From Terasakiispira papahanaumokuakeensis (lineage in GTDB: Bacteria; Pseudomonadota; Gammaproteobacteria; Pseudomonadales; Halomonadaceae): a stretch of 64,000 nt of DNA. The stretch lies in the NCBI RefSeq assembly GCF_001709345.1, contig NZ_MDTQ01000001.1, forward strand, positions 2,204,584 through 2,268,583, given 5' to 3'. Numbering within the stretch: the first letter of the stretch is position 1; each line of letters begins with the position of its first letter. The notes under the pieces were generated by a model. It was not told where the DNA came from and searched no databases. It saw nothing but the letters and a program-made list of their open reading frames with translations. The position numbers and the translations under genes are program-made. This document shows positions 45,819 through 55,558 of the stretch, in pieces.

Positions 45819-47315
45819 ATGGCAACGCGCAAAACACTAGAAGATTGGCAAGCCGCGGCTAAATCACTCAAAGTGCCGCAACAAGCCCTGATTAATGGCA
45901 CCCTGCAAGCCGCTCAGAGTGGCGCCACCTTTGAATGCATCAGTCCGATTGATGGTCACTGCTTGGCCCAGGTCGCCAGCTGTGACCAGCCCGATGCAGA
46001 CTTGGCGGTAAGTAATGCTCGCACGACATTCGAAAGCGGCATTTGGTCGGCCTTGGCGCCAGCCCAACGCAAAACCATTCTCTTACGTTTGGCAGACCTA
46101 ATGGAAGCACACCGCGATGAGTTGGCATTACTCGAAACGCTGGATATGGGGAAACCGATTCGGTTTTCACTCAGTGTTGACGTCAATAGTGCCACTCGTG
46201 CAATTCGTTGGTCAGCCGAAGCCGTCGACAAGATCTATGACGAAATCGCCCCAACCGCACCGAATGAAATTGGCATGATTACCCGTGAACCCGTGGGCGT
46301 TGTTGCCGCCATCGTCCCCTGGAACTTTCCTTTAATGATGGCGTGTTGGAAATTAGGCCCGGCACTGGCCGCCGGTAATAGCGTGATACTCAAACCTTCA
46401 GAAAAATCCCCCTTATCCGCAATCCGGCTAGGACAACTAGCCCTAGAAGCCGGTTTGCCGCCGGGGGTTCTCAATGTGCTACCGGGTTTTGGTCATACGG
46501 TAGGTAAAGCCCTCGCCTTGCATATGGATGTCGATACGCTGGTCTTTACAGGCTCGACCCAAGTGGCTAAGCAGCTCATGGTCTATGCAGGTCAATCCAA
46601 TATGAAACGTGTCTGGCTCGAAGCTGGCGGTAAAAGTCCTAATATCATTTTTGCTGATGCGCCCGACCTGGATGCTGCAGCCGATGCCGCCGCACAGGCC
46701 GTGGCCTTCAATCAGGGAGAGGTCTGCACTGCAGGCACTCGGCTACTCATTGAAGCCAGCATTAAAGATGAGTTTATTCAGCGTGTCGCGAAAGCCTTGA
46801 AAACTTGGCAACCCGGACATCCATTAGATCCTGCCACGACCTGTGGTGCCATCGTGGATGAAACCCAACTGGATCGCATTATTCAATATATTGAAGCGGG
46901 CCAACAGGAAGGAGCACAACTGATCTGCGGCGGCGCTCAAGTCTTAAAAGACAGTGGTGGTTTATTCATAGAGCCGACCATTTTTGACCAAGTGGATAAC
47001 CAAATGAGCATAGCCCAAGAAGAAATTTTCGGGCCAGTGCTCTCGGTCATTCCTTTCAAAACGATGGAAGAAGCCATTGCCATTGCTAACGACACCATTT
47101 ATGGGCTGGCCGCAGCAGTGTGGACTGCCGACATCAGCAAAGCCCATAAAACCGCAAAAGCGTTGCGTGCGGGAAGTGTCTGGATTAATCACTATGATGG
47201 TGGTGATATGACAGCCCCCTTCGGAGGATTTAAACAATCTGGCAATGGCCGGGATAAATCACTCCATGCCTTTGATAAGTACACAGAACTCAAAACGACT
47301 TGGCTGACGCTTTAA
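45819..47315 (+). CDS. PuuC/KauB-like aldehyde dehydrogenase
   Basis: A 498-residue NAD(P)-dependent aldehyde dehydrogenase closely resembling PuuC, which oxidises gamma-glutamyl-gamma-aminobutyraldehyde, and Pseudomonas KauB, acting on aminoaldehydes. Visible: AAIVPWNFPLMMACWKLGPALAAGN, FTGSTQVAKQL, LEAGGKSPNIIF with the general base, NQGEVCTAGTRL with the catalytic Cys, and the C-terminal AGSVWINHYDGGDMTAPFGG (in part). The ATG at 45819 is used (GGGAGAAG upstream); the frame opens earlier through the repeat region. It converges with the PuuB-like gene; together with the PuuR-like regulator this suggests putrescine or aminoaldehyde oxidation. No puuA glutamylputrescine synthetase is in the window. 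Confidence 0.9.
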   Translation: MATRKTLEDWQAAAKSLKVPQQALINGTLQAAQSGATFECISPIDGHCLAQVASCDQPDADLAVSNARTTFESGIWSALAPAQRKTILLRLADLMEAHRDELALLETLDMGKPIRFSLSVDVNSATRAIRWSAEAVDKIYDEIAPTAPNEIGMITREPVGVVAAIVPWNFPLMMACWKLGPALAAGNSVILKPSEKSPLSAIRLGQLALEAGLPPGVLNVLPGFGHTVGKALALHMDVDTLVFTGSTQVAKQLMVYAGQSNMKRVWLEAGGKSPNIIFADAPDLDAAADAAAQAVAFNQGEVCTAGTRLLIEASIKDEFIQRVAKALKTWQPGHPLDPATTCGAIVDETQLDRIIQYIEAGQQEGAQLICGGAQVLKDSGGLFIEPTIFDQVDNQMSIAQEEIFGPVLSVIPFKTMEEAIAIANDTIYGLAAAVWTADISKAHKTAKALRAGSVWINHYDGGDMTAPFGGFKQSGNGRDKSLHAFDKYTELKTTWLTL

Positions 47316-47362
47316 AAAAGATTCCTTTAAAAAAACCTATTCCCTTAAAAAAGATCTTTAAA
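47316..47362. repeat. Imperfect 16-19 nt repeats between puuC-like and puuB-like stops
   Basis: Three units of the form TTTAAAAAAGATTCC / TTTAAAAAAACCTATTCCC / TTAAAAAAGATC fill the 29-bp gap between two convergent stops and run into the 3' end of the flavoenzyme gene. No hairpin terminator was seen. Confidence 0.7.
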
Positions 47363-48649
47363 ACGATGCCATAACATGCCGACGGCCAGCAAGGGAGAGC
47401 GTAAATAGGCCCCACCGGGAAACGCCATATGCGGGACCCGGTGGAAAATATCGAAACGTTCAGAATGACCCTGTAGATGCTCAGCCAGAACACGTGCCGC
47501 CATATGAGTGGCATTCAAACCATGTCCGGCATACGCCTGAGCATATAACACCTGGGGTTGGCCCGGAATATGGCCAATTTGAGGCAAGCGATTCGCGCCA
47601 ATCCCAATCATACCGCCCCAGGCATACTCAAGCGCAACCTCTTTTAACTGAGGAAAAACGTGCGCTAAATTCGGCTGTAACGCAGCCCGAATGTCCTGTG
47701 GATCACGCCCCGAATAAGTGCAAAGCCCGCCAAAAATTAAACGCCGATCTTTTGAGATGCGATAATAATCCAATGCCACTCTCATATCGGCAACGGCCCT
47801 GCCCCCCGGCATTAACTGCTCACAAAGCGACTCATCCAAAGACTCAGTCGCGACCACATAACTGCCCGCGGGTAGGACTCGCGCACCGGCATAAGGCGCC
47901 AATTGATGGCCGATATAAGCATTACCGGCCAACACCAGTTGATCACAGTTGAGAACCCCTTTAGGCGTCGTGACCACCACTTTGTCATTCACGACTTGCA
48001 ACTGCTGTGCAGGCGAAGATTCAAATAAGCGCACCCCTAATCGCTCGGCAGCCGAAGCTTCTCCCAACAGCAGATTCAATGGGTGTAAATGACCACTCCC
48101 CTCATCGACAAGCGCGCCTAAATAACGGTCGGAGTTCACCACTTGCGTCACACTGTGCCGATCCAACAAAGCAAGTTGATGCGGATATCCCAGGGCTTGA
48201 AGCTCAGCTTGCTCAGCTTCCAGTGCTCGAAGATGACGAGGGCGCATCGCCAAATCGGCATATCCCCAGTGCAGATCACAGTCAATGTCATAGCGCTGAA
48301 TACGCTCACGCACAATGTCGACGGCTTCAAATCCCATCATTTGCAAGGCATGGATGCCCTCTTGACCGATATGAGGCTCAAATGGCGTTAAATCATGACC
48401 GATCCCTCGAATAAGCTCGCCACCATTACGTCCACTGGCCCCCCAGCCGATACGATGAGCTTCCAATACCGCCACGCTAAACCCGGCCTGAGCCAGTTCA
48501 AGTGCCGTATTGATGCCGGTTAACCCTCCGCCAATCACACCAATATCCACATTCAATGTTTCATCAAGCGCAGGGCGTTCCACCAAATCACGGGCGGTTG
48601 CCACATAATAGGAATCAGGGTGGTCTGCAGGAGAGAACGACGATCTCAT
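47345..48649 (-). CDS. PuuB-like FAD-dependent amine oxidoreductase
   Basis: A 434-residue D-amino-acid-oxidase-fold flavoprotein. The FAD motif IGVIGGGLTGINTALELAQAG lies at about 37-57 with GWGASGRNGGELIRGI behind it; the C-terminal motif ending in AYAGHGLNATHMA fits the PuuB/OrdL branch. PuuB oxidises gamma-glutamylputrescine to the aldehyde that PuuC then oxidises; other members act on secondary amines such as N-methyl amino acids. It converges with the PuuC-like gene and is divergent from the PuuR-like regulator. A GGA(T) site before the ATG is weak. Substrate assignment rests on context. Confidence 0.87.
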   Translation of the reverse strand: MRSSFSPADHPDSYYVATARDLVERPALDETLNVDIGVIGGGLTGINTALELAQAGFSVAVLEAHRIGWGASGRNGGELIRGIGHDLTPFEPHIGQEGIHALQMMGFEAVDIVRERIQRYDIDCDLHWGYADLAMRPRHLRALEAEQAELQALGYPHQLALLDRHSVTQVVNSDRYLGALVDEGSGHLHPLNLLLGEASAAERLGVRLFESSPAQQLQVVNDKVVVTTPKGVLNCDQLVLAGNAYIGHQLAPYAGARVLPAGSYVVATESLDESLCEQLMPGGRAVADMRVALDYYRISKDRRLIFGGLCTYSGRDPQDIRAALQPNLAHVFPQLKEVALEYAWGGMIGIGANRLPQIGHIPGQPQVLYAQAYAGHGLNATHMAARVLAEHLQGHSERFDIFHRVPHMAFPGGAYLRSPLLAVGMLWHRFKDLF

Positions 48650-48713
48650 GGCAATATCCGGTCATAATGAGTAGAAAGATCAGCCTGCCGATGTCAATTA
48701 AATTTTACAACCC

Positions 48714-48741
48714 TTTTTAAAGGACAGTTTTTAAAGGACAG
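48714..48741. repeat. TTTTTAAAGGACAG, two perfect tandem copies
   Basis: Perfect 14-bp units at 48714-48727 and 48728-48741, about 65 bp upstream of the PuuB-like gene start on the minus strand. Confidence 0.95.
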
Positions 48742-48781
48742 TTGACGTCGTTTTTCTTATCGGCCTCTTGGAGAACTCGAC

Positions 48782-48836
48782 AAAGCAATACATATCGCGA
48801 TAAAGCGATACATAGCGCGCTAAAGCAATCAATAGG
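48782..48836. repeat. 20-nt tandem repeat, two full and one partial unit
   Basis: AAAGCAATACATATCGCGAT (48782-48801), AAAGCGATACATAGCGCGCT (48802-48821, 17 of 20 identical) and a partial third AAAGCAATCAATAG (48822-48835). Twenty bases equal two helical turns, so units face the same way. Confidence 0.9.
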
Positions 48837-49026
48837 ATACCCCTGATCAATTATTCTCCCAGTAAAAAGATTGCAATCATCCTCTATGAACGTCACCATA
48901 CCGTGCTCAATCCTGAACACTTCATCCATTACTTAATCGAGCCCATCACTTGATCGCCTCTCAAGCGATAACCCGGTGAGGGCTTTTGACTCCGCCCATT
49001 AACGGCACATGATTTAGGAGGTTGCC

Positions 49027-49575
49027 TTGGATATAGGGGCTCGACTCAAAACCATCCGTCAGATGAAAGGGCTATCACAACGAGAGCTGGCCAAACGGGC
49101 AGGTGTCACGAATAGCACCATTTCAATGATTGAAAAGAACAGCGTCAGCCCGTCTGTCAGCTCCCTAAAAAAGGTGCTTAGCGGCATTCCCATGTCACTG
49201 GTCGATTTTTTCTCTCTGGACATCGAGCATCAGAAACCACAAAAAGTGGTTTATCGTCCTGAAGAATTGCTAGATATCGGCAGTAGCGATGTCAAAATGA
49301 GGCTGGTCGGACAAGACTTCCCACAACGAGCTCTCACCTTTTTGACCGAGACCTACCCTCCGGGAGCAGACAGTGGTGATGATATGTTTACGCATGAAGG
49401 GGAAGAAGCCGGCATTATCATCTCAGGGCAAATCGAGCTGACCGTCGGTGAAGACTGCTATGTCCTGAACGCAGGCGATAGCTATTATTTTGATTGCCGC
49501 CACCCTCATCGCTTTCGCAATCCGTTCGATGAGGCTTGCCAGTTAGTCAGTGCCACTAATCAGACTCAGCTTTAA
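49027..49575 (+). CDS. PuuR-like transcriptional regulator (XRE helix-turn-helix plus cupin)
   Basis: A 182-residue repressor-type protein. The N-terminal HTH reads LKTIRQMKGLSQRELAKRAGVTNSTISMIEK, shown in part as GVTNSTISMIEKN, and the C-terminal cupin contains MFTHEGEEAGIIISGQIEL and SYYFDCRHPHRF. E. coli PuuR shares this exact two-domain form and represses the puu putrescine-utilisation genes, released by putrescine. The start is TTG at 49027, backed by an AGGAGG five bases upstream; no ATG fits. It is divergent from the PuuB-like gene and close to a chemoreceptor gene on its own strand. The natural ligand here is inferred. Confidence 0.88.
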   Translation: MDIGARLKTIRQMKGLSQRELAKRAGVTNSTISMIEKNSVSPSVSSLKKVLSGIPMSLVDFFSLDIEHQKPQKVVYRPEELLDIGSSDVKMRLVGQDFPQRALTFLTETYPPGADSGDDMFTHEGEEAGIIISGQIELTVGEDCYVLNAGDSYYFDCRHPHRFRNPFDEACQLVSATNQTQL

Positions 49576-49676
49576 TCACATCTCAGACACATCACGATTT
49601 AGTCATAAAAGTCTCACATAATGATCAGTATTCGAAATACTGGTTAAGACGCTCCAGATATCCCGGAGCCCAATGA

Positions 49677-51644
49677 TTGAGGCTTTTCATGACCTTGAGG
49701 TTAAAATTAATCGTCAGTTACTGTGCGTTAGGGCTAATTCCTATGGCATTAGTCGCCACCTTAGCCTGGGTCGATGCCCGCGAAGCATTGCGCAACCAAT
49801 CTCAAGCCGCTCTAGAAGCTGTTTCCGCCACCCGCCAACAACGCCTCGAAAGTTACGTTAAAAATCGTTTTGAACAGCTTGAGCTTTTACGACACAACCT
49901 CGTCGCCAGTTTTTCTGGTTTGAATCGAATGGGGCTCATGAGCACCATTAATTATAGCCAGGAGTTCTTCCAGGCTTTTGTCAAAACCTTTGATTTTCAA
50001 GATCTCACTCTGGTTTTCCCCTCCGGAGAGGTCTTTTACAGTGTGAACACTCCTGAACTCAAGCGCACCACCCTAAACCCTCAGAATCCACAAGACACGC
50101 TCGCCCAAGCCTTTTCTAAAGCCATGGCACAACATAAGCGAGTGCTCACTGACTACGCCCCTAGCCCCACTCATGGCCCGATTTCAGTGATGGCAATCCC
50201 CGTCATGATGGGGGATGAAGGTGAAAAGAAAAACCAAGTGCAAATGGTGGCGTTGCTGAGCATGGACCTCACACCACTGAATACCATCATGCAGTTACGA
50301 ACAGGACTGGGAACGACTGGAGAAACTTATCTGGTCGGAAACGACCATCAACTCCGCTCCAACTCAACGCGCCATACCAACGAGCCCAAGGTCACAGGTG
50401 ATGCGGTGGTTCAAGCACTGAACGGCCAAACCCTGACTGTAGAAGAAAAAGGCCTCGATGGTGCCATGAGCTTACGCCACGGTTTACCAATTCACTATGG
50501 CCAACATCAGTGGGCTTTAATTGCCGAGCGACATACACAAGAAGCTTTTGCACCAGTGACCCAACTGATGCGAGATATCAGCTGGCTATCATTAGCTTTT
50601 GCTATTGTGCTGGTATTGGCAGCCCTGTGGTTAGCTCGTCAAGTGATGCGCCCCCTTGGCGGAGAACCCAGGCAAATGCAAGCCCTCGCCCATACGATTG
50701 CTCAGGGCCGATTACCCCAGCTCACAGAAGCCGCGCCAGAAGGGAGCTTACTGGCGGCCATGCAGACCATGACAGAACGTTGGCGCCAGATTGTCAGTCA
50801 GCTCAAACAAAGCGGGCAAGCCCTAGACCAACAAAGCATGGCGATGGAAACCGCGTCTAACACTACCCTCATACGCCTCAATGATCAGCAAAGCGCCCTT
50901 GATCAAACAGCCTCAGCACTGGAAGAGCACGGTACTGCCGGTCAACATATTGCTGAAAGTGCAGCCCGTGCCACGGAAATCAACAGCGATGCGGTTCAAG
51001 CTTATCAGGAACTTCAAAAAACCTATGAGGGCTGGTTACAAGGTCTTGAGCATCTTAGCCAAGAAGTCAGTCAAGTCCATACCATCAATACCGAAGTATC
51101 AGAGCATAGCCAACATATTCATCAGGTTGTGGAAGTCATTAGCGAAGTGGCTGAACAAACCAATCTACTGGCCCTGAATGCCGCCATTGAAGCTGCCCGT
51201 GCGGGCGAGGCCGGTCGAGGATTTGCGGTCGTGGCGGATGAAGTCCGCCAACTGGCCGGGCGTACGCATCAAAGCACAGGTGAAATTGCCAGCTTACTGA
51301 ATCAGCTCAAAAATGCCGCTGAGCAAGCGATGCAACATATTAGTCAAACCAATAGCCTAGCGGAAGCACTCTCCGAGGATACCGCATCCGTTCGTACGCA
51401 TATGGAAGCCGTGGGGGAGCGCTTTACTCTGGTCAGCGAGCAAGCGGAACAAATTGCCAGTGCGGCCCATCAGCAATCGGCGACTTCCGATGAGATCAAT
51501 CAACATATGAGTGATCTGCTAACCATGACTCAATCCAGCCGAGAAGCCGCCAACAATCAAGGCAGAACCAGTGACAGTATCAGTGACCAGTCGAAAACCC
51601 TGACCCAGATTGTCAACCAGTTTCAGCTAGACTCATCCGATTGA
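49677..51644 (+). CDS. Methyl-accepting chemotaxis protein with extracellular dCache-type domain
   Basis: A transmembrane chemoreceptor of about 650 residues. A span near residues 10-30 is followed by a periplasmic sensor region (about 35-285, double-Cache-like by its spacing and [20 protein letters not shown] blocks), a second span (about 300-318), HAMP-like linker, and the signalling hairpin with [38 protein letters not shown] (in part [16 protein letters not shown]). No C-terminal CheR-binding pentapeptide. Start: TTG at 49677 or the ATG at 49689; the latter has GAGG at six bases and begins MTLRLKLIV, so it may be correct. It is 100 bp after the PuuR-like gene, suggesting sensing of a nitrogen compound. 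Confidence 0.93.
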   Translation: MRLFMTLRLKLIVSYCALGLIPMALVATLAWVDAREALRNQSQAALEAVSATRQQRLESYVKNRFEQLELLRHNLVASFSGLNRMGLMSTINYSQEFFQAFVKTFDFQDLTLVFPSGEVFYSVNTPELKRTTLNPQNPQDTLAQAFSKAMAQHKRVLTDYAPSPTHGPISVMAIPVMMGDEGEKKNQVQMVALLSMDLTPLNTIMQLRTGLGTTGETYLVGNDHQLRSNSTRHTNEPKVTGDAVVQALNGQTLTVEEKGLDGAMSLRHGLPIHYGQHQWALIAERHTQEAFAPVTQLMRDISWLSLAFAIVLVLAALWLARQVMRPLGGEPRQMQALAHTIAQGRLPQLTEAAPEGSLLAAMQTMTERWRQIVSQLKQSGQALDQQSMAMETASNTTLIRLNDQQSALDQTASALEEHGTAGQHIAESAARATEINSDAVQAYQELQKTYEGWLQGLEHLSQEVSQVHTINTEVSEHSQHIHQVVEVISEVAEQTNLLALNAAIEAARAGEAGRGFAVVADEVRQLAGRTHQSTGEIASLLNQLKNAAEQAMQHISQTNSLAEALSEDTASVRTHMEAVGERFTLVSEQAEQIASAAHQQSATSDEINQHMSDLLTMTQSSREAANNQGRTSDSISDQSKTLTQIVNQFQLDSSD

Positions 51645-51724
51645 CCCCAGGCAAGATGTGATATCAATATCACATCGTCCGCCTCGTGCGACCTTGTTCA
51701 ATCATAATGTCAGGGAGTCCATTA

Positions 51725-52681
51725 ATGAGCCGAAGCGTCTTGCTGGATCGCGCCAGCATGGGGGAAGGCCTTAACTTTACCCATTTACAAACCATCGCGG
51801 CAGACTTGACCTGCTATGACTACACCCGTGCAGAAGACACCGCCGATCGCTTGGCCGATGCTGAAATCGCCCTCACCAATAAAGTCGTCATTGATGAGGC
51901 CGTCATGGCGGCCTGTCCCAAACTTAAACTGATCTGCGTTATGGCGACGGGCACCAATAACATCGACTTAGACGCCGCCAAAACCCGCGGTATATCAGTC
52001 AAAAATGTCGAGGCCTATGGCACCCATAGTGTCGCACAACACACCATGATGCTAATGCTGGCGCTGACCACCCAGCTGCCTCGCTATCAACAAGATGTCG
52101 CCGCCGGTAAATGGCAGCAAAGCCCCTTTTTCTGTCTATTGGATCACCCTGTGATGGCGCTTGCCGGTAAACATCTGGTTATCCAAGGCTCAGGAACCTT
52201 AGGTAAAAAAGTCGCACAACTGGCCGAAGCCTTCGACATGAAAGTGACTTTCGCCGCTCGCCCTGGGGATACCCAAGATACTCGTCCGTCGTTGGCATCA
52301 CTGATCAGTCAAACCGATGTCTTATCACTGCACTGTCCGCTCACCGATGACAGCCGCAACTTGGTCGATGGCGACCTCCTGGCTAAAGCCAAGCCAGAAT
52401 TATTATTGATCAACTGTGCTCGTGGCGGCATCGTGGATGAAAGTGCTGCGTTAACAGCACTCAAAGCAGGACAACTCGGTGGATTTGCCACCGATGTGCT
52501 CACTCAAGAACCGCCGAAAGACGGCAATCCATTACTGGATGCGCTCGCCAATCAGGCACCGCTCAATCTTATTGTCACCCCACACAGCGCCTGGATCTCC
52601 CGGGAGGCCCGGCAGAATATCCTCGATCTCACCGCCGACAATATTCAAGCGGCAGGCCTAGCCGCTCAAATACCATCCTAA
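51725..52681 (+). CDS. D-2-hydroxyacid dehydrogenase (glycerate/hydroxypyruvate-reductase type)
   Basis: An NAD(H)-dependent dehydrogenase of 318 residues. The Rossmann motif GSGTLGKKVAQLAEAF (about 157-172), the catalytic Arg in INCARGGIVDE and His in TPHSAWISREA are visible; the N-terminal half resembles HprA/GyaR-type glycerate or hydroxypyruvate reductases. It differs from the GhrA-like protein encoded at 26.8 kb. ATG at 51725 has CAGGGA upstream; the earlier in-frame ATG at 51686 is ignored. It is the second hydroxyacid dehydrogenase in the window. Its downstream tail is a tandem repeat, and its pathway is unclear. Confidence 0.87.
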   Translation: MSRSVLLDRASMGEGLNFTHLQTIAADLTCYDYTRAEDTADRLADAEIALTNKVVIDEAVMAACPKLKLICVMATGTNNIDLDAAKTRGISVKNVEAYGTHSVAQHTMMLMLALTTQLPRYQQDVAAGKWQQSPFFCLLDHPVMALAGKHLVIQGSGTLGKKVAQLAEAFDMKVTFAARPGDTQDTRPSLASLISQTDVLSLHCPLTDDSRNLVDGDLLAKAKPELLLINCARGGIVDESAALTALKAGQLGGFATDVLTQEPPKDGNPLLDALANQAPLNLIVTPHSAWISREARQNILDLTADNIQAAGLAAQIPS

Positions 52682-52725
52682 TCTAGATCACACTAATCTA
52701 GATCACACTCATGTAGATCACAGCG
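52681..52725. repeat. ATCTAGATCACACTA, three 15-nt tandem units at a gene end
   Basis: ATCTAGATCACACTA (52681-52695), ATCTAGATCACACTC (52696-52710) and ATGTAGATCACAGCG (52711-52725). The first base belongs to the TAA stop of the hydroxyacid dehydrogenase gene. Confidence 0.92.
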
Positions 52726-52813
52726 GCTCCGCTCACGTCCCCTACTCTCAAACGTGCCTCACGCTCAAAGCAACATACCACAGCGGGGAACGTGAGCAGA
52801 CCATCAAGCGCGC

Positions 52814-53515
52814 TTACCCCCCTAGATAGGCTCGACGCACATTGTCATCGTTCAACAAGGCCTCACCGGTGTCTTGCATCACAATATGACCATGCTCCAA
52901 CACATAGCCCCGGTCAGCAATACTTAATGCCCGATGGGCGTTTTGCTCGACGAGGAAAATCGTGGTGCCTTCTTCACGCAGCTGCTCAATAATCTCAAAG
53001 ATTTGAGCAATAATGATGGGCGCTAGCCCTAGCGAAGGCTCATCCAAAAGTAATAAGCGAGGTTGACTCATCAAAGCACGACCAATGGCCAGCATTTGCT
53101 GTTCACCACCGGACATTGTCCCGGCACGCTGGGTATAACGTTCTTTTAGACGCGGGAATAGCTTGAGCACATGATCCAGCAATCGCTCAGTTTCTTCTGG
53201 TGTCTGAAAAAAAGCCCCCATGGCCAAATTCTCTTCCACCGTCATCCCGGTAAAAACACGTCGCCCTTCTGGCACAACAGCCAATCCAGAGCGCATGATT
53301 TGCGCGGTCGGGGCTTGGGTGATATCACGGCCTTCAAACACCACCTGCCCCTCTCGAGCCTGAGGATCACCACATATCGTCATCAGCAAGGTACTCTTGC
53401 CGGCCCCATTGGCACCAATAAGCGTGACAATTTCCCCCTGATTGACCTCAAGCGAGACCCCTTTGAGCGCCTGAATGGGGCCATAGAATGTCTGAATATC
53501 AGATAACTTCAGCAT
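52814..53515 (-). CDS. livF: Branched-chain amino-acid ABC importer ATPase LivF
   Basis: The second ATPase of a high-affinity branched-chain amino-acid importer. Walker A is GANGAGKST, the ABC signature is MSGGEQQML, Walker B LLLDEPSLG; the short 233-residue form and the C-terminal LEHGHIVMQDTG identify LivF rather than LivG. It lies last in the livKHMGF-like operon, its ATG overlapping the livG stop (TAATG). Confidence 0.95.
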   Translation of the reverse strand: MLKLSDIQTFYGPIQALKGVSLEVNQGEIVTLIGANGAGKSTLLMTICGDPQAREGQVVFEGRDITQAPTAQIMRSGLAVVPEGRRVFTGMTVEENLAMGAFFQTPEETERLLDHVLKLFPRLKERYTQRAGTMSGGEQQMLAIGRALMSQPRLLLLDEPSLGLAPIIIAQIFEIIEQLREEGTTIFLVEQNAHRALSIADRGYVLEHGHIVMQDTGEALLNDDNVRRAYLGG

Positions 53516-54282
53516 TACTCTTCCCCCAAATAGGCTTTAATCACATCCGGATTATTGCGAATCTCATCAGGCGTACCCGAGGCTAAATGAGCCCCTTGAT
53601 TCACCACAACAATTTGATCCGAGATGCCCATCACCAACTTCATATCATGTTCAATTAACAATACAGCGACGCCTTGTTGATCTTTCAGTTCAACAATCAA
53701 CTCATCTAACTCAGCCGTTTCTCTCGGGTTCAAACCCGCCGCGGGCTCATCCAACATCAAAAGCCGAGGCTGTGTGACCATACAGCGCGCAATTTCCAGG
53801 CGCCGCTGCTGACCATAAGAAAGATAAGCCGACTCACGATTGGCATGTTCTAAAAGGCCAACACGCTCAAGCCAATACGCCGCTCGATCAGCCAATTCAT
53901 CTTCTTTTTTTCGATAGCCGCTAGTATTAAACATGCCTTTAAGCAAGTTACGCTCAGCCTGCATATGCTGTGCAATGAGTAGGTTTTCCAAGACCGTCAT
54001 TTCACGAAACAGGCGAATATTTTGAAACGTTCGCACCATACCGTGGCGAGCAATTTTATAATCAGGCAAACGATGCATTGCCTTACCTTGAAAAATCACC
54101 TCACCCGAAGTCGGACGATAAAAGCCACTAATACAGTTAAATACAGTCGTTTTACCCGCACCATTAGGGCCAATCAGTGACACAATCTGGCGCTCATCAA
54201 CCGTCAGGGCCATCTGATCTACCGCGAGCAAGCCCCCGAAACGCATACTCAGATCACGCACCACCAAAAGGTTATTTGACAT
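53515..54282 (-). CDS. livG: Branched-chain amino-acid ABC importer ATPase LivG
   Basis: The first ATPase of the importer, 255 residues. Walker A is GPNGAGKTT, the signature [13 protein letters not shown], Walker [14 protein letters not shown], and the LivG-specific [17 protein letters not shown] segment is clear. It overlaps the end of livM by 11 bp and livF by one base, so the four cytoplasmic/membrane genes are tightly coupled. Confidence 0.96.
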   Translation of the reverse strand: MSNNLLVVRDLSMRFGGLLAVDQMALTVDERQIVSLIGPNGAGKTTVFNCISGFYRPTSGEVIFQGKAMHRLPDYKIARHGMVRTFQNIRLFREMTVLENLLIAQHMQAERNLLKGMFNTSGYRKKEDELADRAAYWLERVGLLEHANRESAYLSYGQQRRLEIARCMVTQPRLLMLDEPAAGLNPRETAELDELIVELKDQQGVAVLLIEHDMKLVMGISDQIVVVNQGAHLASGTPDEIRNNPDVIKAYLGEE

Positions 54283-55558
54283 TGGAAGCCTCCCCAGTGG
54301 ATGCAGATGCCAAACGGGTAGTATCTAGCCTTCGCTGAGGTCGTTTCATAGGCAACAAGCCTTGGGGACGCCAAACCATCATGACGACCATCATCAAACC
54401 AAACAGCAACATCCGATATTCATTAAACTCACGTGCCAACTCAGGCAATAAGATCATCGCAATCGCCGCCAAAATCACACCCAATTGGGACCCCATTCCC
54501 CCCAACACCACAATGGCCAAGATAATGGCAGACTCAATAAAGGCAAAAGAGTTCGGGCTAATAAAGCCTTGGCGAGCGGCAAAAAAACTACCGGCAAATC
54601 CAGCAAAACTAGCGCCTAACGTAAAGGCTGAAAGCTTGACCCAAGTGGGGCTTAACCCTAATGAGCGACACGCAATATCATCTTCACGCAGGGCTTCCCA
54701 AGAACGACCAATGGGCATACGAATAAAGCGGCGAATCACATACAGGGTGAGCAGTACTAATAGGAATGCCAATAAATACAGATAGATCACTTTATGCACG
54801 GGGCTGTAGCTGAAGCCAAAAAACTCATGCAATGTGCCCCACCCTTCATCGACTCGGCGAGATAACTCTAAGCCAAAAAATGTCGGCTTAGGGATACCGC
54901 CAATGCCATTGGGCCCTCCTGTTAATTCGGTCAAGTTATTCAGCATTAAACGAATAATCTCACCAAAACCTAAAGTCACAATCGCCAGATAATCGCCACG
55001 CAAACGCAGTACAGGGAAGCCGAGTAGAAAACCAAATAAAGCCGCCATACCACCGGCTAAAGGCAAGGCTTCCCAAAAAGAAAAGCCAAGATATTGGTGT
55101 AATAACGCATAACTGTAAGCACCCACGGCATAAAAGCCGACGTAACCCAGATCGAGCAACCCTGCTAAGCCCACCACAATGTTCAAGCCAAGGCCCAGCA
55201 TCACATAAATCAGCACCAGCGTAGCGATATCAATCCAGCCTCGTGACGAGACAAAAGGAAACATCAACATCAGAATGATCACAAGCGCCATCCACATACG
55301 CTGGCGTTGCTCACCTTTAAACACTTCAGGCCACTCAAAGCGCTTTTCCGGATCACTTCTCAAGCGAGGTAGCTTATCTCGGAATAGCTGCACCCCAAAC
55401 ACCAACAAAGCGGCCAGCCCGAGATACCAAAACGTATGACTATCGGCGACCTGCACCCCCAACTTAATCCCTGCAGACTCAAGCTGAAGCCCCATTACAG
55501 AAACGCCCAAAAACAAGGTCAGAAGCGCTGAAAAGAAGGCAGATTTAATATTAGCCAT
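54272..55558 (-). CDS. livM: Branched-chain amino-acid ABC importer permease LivM
   Basis: A polytopic permease of 428 residues. After a hydrophobic N-terminal extension of about 100 residues, the conserved LivM core shows [31 protein letters not shown], in part [14 protein letters not shown], then the coupling segment [22 protein letters not shown]. It forms the membrane channel with LivH and overlaps livG. The N-terminal addition with extra spans resembles Pseudomonas BraE/LivM. Confidence 0.95.
   Translation of the reverse strand: MANIKSAFFSALLTLFLGVSVMGLQLESAGIKLGVQVADSHTFWYLGLAALLVFGVQLFRDKLPRLRSDPEKRFEWPEVFKGEQRQRMWMALVIILMLMFPFVSSRGWIDIATLVLIYVMLGLGLNIVVGLAGLLDLGYVGFYAVGAYSYALLHQYLGFSFWEALPLAGGMAALFGFLLGFPVLRLRGDYLAIVTLGFGEIIRLMLNNLTELTGGPNGIGGIPKPTFFGLELSRRVDEGWGTLHEFFGFSYSPVHKVIYLYLLAFLLVLLTLYVIRRFIRMPIGRSWEALREDDIACRSLGLSPTWVKLSAFTLGASFAGFAGSFFAARQGFISPNSFAFIESAIILAIVVLGGMGSQLGVILAAIAMILLPELAREFNEYRMLLFGLMMVVMMVWRPQGLLPMKRPQRRLDTTRLASASTGEASNVK

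Larger units (their letters stand above)
48650..49026. promoter_or_regulatory. 377-bp divergent puuB-like/puuR-like region with two repeat arrays
   Basis: No gene supported (an open frame at 48717-48929 lacks any family or ribosome-binding support). It holds two repeat arrays: 48714-48741 and 48782-48836. As the spacer between a candidate regulator and a candidate target gene, these may be operator clusters. Confidence 0.6.

Noticed and set aside
48782-48836. Possible CRISPR array
   Set aside because: Units are adjacent without spacers and only two to three copies, so it is a tandem repeat, not a CRISPR array.
48717-48929. 70-codon open frame upstream of the PuuR-like gene
   Set aside because: Covers both repeat arrays, no ribosome-binding site, Cys/Leu-rich text without family pattern.
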